Positions 62,200-64,000 of a DNA stretch of 64,000 bases are shown here, piece by piece. The notes beneath the pieces were generated by a model. The model was not told where the DNA came from. It worked only from the letters and a program-made list of their open reading frames with translations, and did not search any database. Location of the stretch: NCBI RefSeq assembly GCF_019139535.1, contig NZ_CP077073.1, positions 1,810,001-1,874,000 of the forward strand, read 5' to 3'. The number at the start of each line of letters is the position of its first letter. Position 1 is the first letter of the stretch. The translations under genes were made by a program, and so were the position numbers. This DNA is from Pseudomonas muyukensis (GTDB lineage Bacteria > Pseudomonadota > Gammaproteobacteria > Pseudomonadales > Pseudomonadaceae).

Positions 62200-62871
62200 A
62201 TGCGAGTGTTGCTGGTCGAAGACCACCTGCAACTGGCCGAAAGCGTGGCCCAGGCCCTCAAGAGCCAGGGCTTGACCGTGGATGTGCTGCACGATGGCGT
62301 GGCCGCCGACCTGGCCCTGGCCAGCGAGGACTACGCCGTGGCGGTGCTTGATGTGGGCCTGCCGCGGCTGGACGGCTTCGAGGTGCTGGCGCGCCTGCGC
62401 GGGCGCGGCAAGACCTTGCCGGTACTGATGTTGACCGCGCGCAGCGATGTGAAGGACCGCGTGCATGGCCTGAACCTGGGGGCCGACGACTACCTGGCCA
62501 AGCCCTTCGAGCTCACCGAGCTGGAGGCGCGGGTCAAGGCGCTGTTGCGTCGCAGCGTGCTGGGTGGCGAGCGCCAGCAGCGCTGCGGGCCGCTGGTCTA
62601 CGACCTGGATACCCGGCGTTTTACCCTCGAGGACGCGCCGTTGACCCTGACCCAGCGCGAACAGAGCGTGCTCGAGGCGCTGATCGCCCGGCCAGGACGG
62701 GTGATGAGCAAGGAGCAACTGGCCGCCCAGGTGTTCGGCCTGGACGAGGAGGCCAGCCCCGACGCCATCGAAATCTACATCCATCGCCTGCGCAAGAAGC
62801 TCGACGGCCAGCCGGTGCACATCGTCACCTTCCGCGGCCTGGGCTACCTGCTCGAGCACCGCGATGCGTGA
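62200..62871 (+). CDS. tctD: Response regulator TctD (OmpR family)
   Basis: 223 residues: receiver domain (MRVLLVEDHLQLAESVA, phospho-acceptor Asp in VAVLDVGLPRLDG, Lys in YLAKPFELTE) and winged-HTH domain (LTLTQREQSVLEALIARPG; AIEIYIHRLRKKLDG). It controls the divergent tct operon in response to citrate-type acids. Start at 62200 follows AGGGAGAATCC. It overlaps tctE by 8 bp. Confidence 0.94.
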   Translation: MRVLLVEDHLQLAESVAQALKSQGLTVDVLHDGVAADLALASEDYAVAVLDVGLPRLDGFEVLARLRGRGKTLPVLMLTARSDVKDRVHGLNLGADDYLAKPFELTELEARVKALLRRSVLGGERQQRCGPLVYDLDTRRFTLEDAPLTLTQREQSVLEALIARPGRVMSKEQLAAQVFGLDEEASPDAIEIYIHRLRKKLDGQPVHIVTFRGLGYLLEHRDA

Positions 62872-64000
62872 CAACGGCAGCCTGCGCGGGCGCTTGCTGG
62901 GCAACCTGGCGCTGCTGTTGGTGGTGCTGATGCTGGCCAGCGGCCTGAGTGCCTACTGGAACGGCCGCGAAGCCGCCGACACCGCCTACGACCGCACCCT
63001 GCTGGCCTCGGCCCGGACCATCGCCGCCGGCTTGTCGCAGCGCGACGGCACCCTCAGCGCGGATGTGCCCTACGTGGCCCTGGATACCTTTGCCTACGAC
63101 AGCGCCGGGCGCATCTATTACCAGGTGCTGGACATCCAGCAGAAGCTGATCTCCGGCTACGAGCACCTGCCGCCGCCACCGCCGGGCACGCCGCGCACCG
63201 ACGACTACCCGGCCCTGGCACGCTTCTACAACGCCACCTACCTCGGCCAGGACGTGCGCGTGGTCAGCCTGCTCAAGGCGGTCAGCGAGCCGAACATGAA
63301 CGGCATGGCCGAAATTCGCGTGGCCGAGACCGAAGAGGCGCGGGTGCGCATGGCCCGGGGCCTGATGGCCGACACCCTGTTGCGCCTGGGCATGCTGGCC
63401 CTCGGCGCGCTGGTGATGGTGTGGTTCGCGGTCAGCGCTGCGCTGCGTCCGCTGGAGCGCCTGCGCACGGCGGTGGAAGAGCGTCAGCCGGACGACCTGC
63501 GTGCCTTGCCGGTGGTGCAGGTGCAGCGAGAACTGGGGCCACTGGTACGGGCCTTGAACCATTTCACCGAGCGCTTGCGCGGCCAGTTCGAGCGCCAGGC
63601 GCAGTTCATTGCCGACGCCGCCCATGAGCTGCGCACGCCGCTGGCGGCGCTCAAGGCGCGTGTCGAGCTGGGCTTGCGTTCGCGCGAGCCAGACGAATGG
63701 CGCAGCACCCTGGAAGCCGCCGCCCAGGGCACCGACCGCCTGACCCACCTGGCCAACCAGTTGCTGTCGATGGCGCGCGTGGAGAACGGCGCCCGCGCCA
63801 TCGCCGAAGGCGGCGCCCAACGCCTGGACCTGAGCCAGCTGGCCCGCGAGCTGGGCATGGCCATGGCGCCGTTGGCCCACGCCCGCGGCGTGGCCCTGGC
63901 GTTGGAGGCCGAGGCGCCGGTGTGGCTCAAGGGCGAGCCGACCCTGCTCAACGAGCTGCTCAGCAACTTGGTGGACAACGCCCTGGCGCATACCCCGCCG
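62864..64000 (+). CDS. tctE: Sensor histidine kinase TctE (N-terminal 379 residues, cut by window edge)
   Basis: Two membrane helices (about residues 12-32 and 170-190) flank a short periplasmic sensor (SARTIAAGLSQRDG, YEHLPPPPPGTPR). HAMP-like linker (AALRPLERLRTAVEERQPDD), H-box FIADAAHELRTPLAALKAR, and the start of the ATP domain (NELLSNLVDNALAHTPP, N-box) near the end of the window. It phosphorylates TctD. The remaining catalytic domain lies outside. Confidence 0.94.
   Translation, partial: MRDNGSLRGRLLGNLALLLVVLMLASGLSAYWNGREAADTAYDRTLLASARTIAAGLSQRDGTLSADVPYVALDTFAYDSAGRIYYQVLDIQQKLISGYEHLPPPPPGTPRTDDYPALARFYNATYLGQDVRVVSLLKAVSEPNMNGMAEIRVAETEEARVRMARGLMADTLLRLGMLALGALVMVWFAVSAALRPLERLRTAVEERQPDDLRALPVVQVQRELGPLVRALNHFTERLRGQFERQAQFIADAAHELRTPLAALKARVELGLRSREPDEWRSTLEAAAQGTDRLTHLANQLLSMARVENGARAIAEGGAQRLDLSQLARELGMAMAPLAHARGVALALEAEAPVWLKGEPTLLNELLSNLVDNALAHTPP

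Overview
The window is high-GC Gammaproteobacterial DNA and almost certainly comes from the Pseudomonas putida group. The evidence is a TtgA/TtgB/TtgR solvent and antibiotic efflux locus with its TtgR operator, a PhaG with every catalytic residue at the expected position, a MifS/MifR/ketoglutarate-permease cluster, a TctCBA/OpdH/TctDE citrate cluster and abundant REP/BIME-type palindromes. No plasmid, phage or transposase gene is visible; it reads as chromosome with accessory inserts.

Layout. 0-14.4 kb: ttgB (cut by the window edge), ttgA and divergent ttgR; a DHA2-type drug exporter; an oxaloacetate decarboxylase-like enzyme; a six-unit REP array; a LysR regulator divergent from an odd metallo-beta-lactamase-fold protein and an NAD(P)-binding protein; a second LysR regulator divergent from a ThDP-dependent 2-oxoacid decarboxylase; an AraC regulator facing a small monooxygenase across a large palindrome; a flavin reductase-like protein. 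14.4-26 kb: a small secreted repeat protein, a four-repeat membrane protein, kgtP-mifR-mifS with a sigma54 promoter and two upstream sites, bglX, a TPM-domain protein, a methyltransferase, and a two-gene HicA-like/HTH cassette.

26-38.9 kb is an iron-uptake and accessory island. It holds two sigma/anti-sigma/TonB-receptor signalling systems on opposite strands, each with Fur-box-like sites. Between them sit a SIR2-like (DUF4917) protein and a periplasmic glycerophosphodiesterase. The second system ends with an enterochelin-esterase-like protein, followed by a HigBA-type toxin-antitoxin pair. 39-44.3 kb: a SulP transporter, cynR, cynT, cynS (cyanate detoxification), tRNA-Gly(CCC) and phaG.

44.6-48.7 kb is mostly housekeeping: an RsuA-family pseudouridine synthase, a CWC protein, a Tyr/Arg-rich lipoprotein, a second REP array (same unit as the first, reversed), a 3-hydroxyisobutyryl-CoA hydrolase-like enzyme and ung. 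48.7-56.4 kb is an accessory insert with less GC-biased codon use: two large homologous Ig-like proteins of unknown function, an autotransporter with 59-residue passenger repeats and a thioredoxin-like protein. 56.5-64 kb is the tricarboxylate operon opdH-tctC-tctB-tctA-abrB, divergent from tctD-tctE (tctE cut by the edge).

The least explained elements are the paired Ig-like proteins with the neighbouring autotransporter, the SIR2-like protein, the HicA-like/HTH pair, and the 56-bp palindrome beside the AraC gene. All family names rest on recognising motifs by eye; no database search was run.
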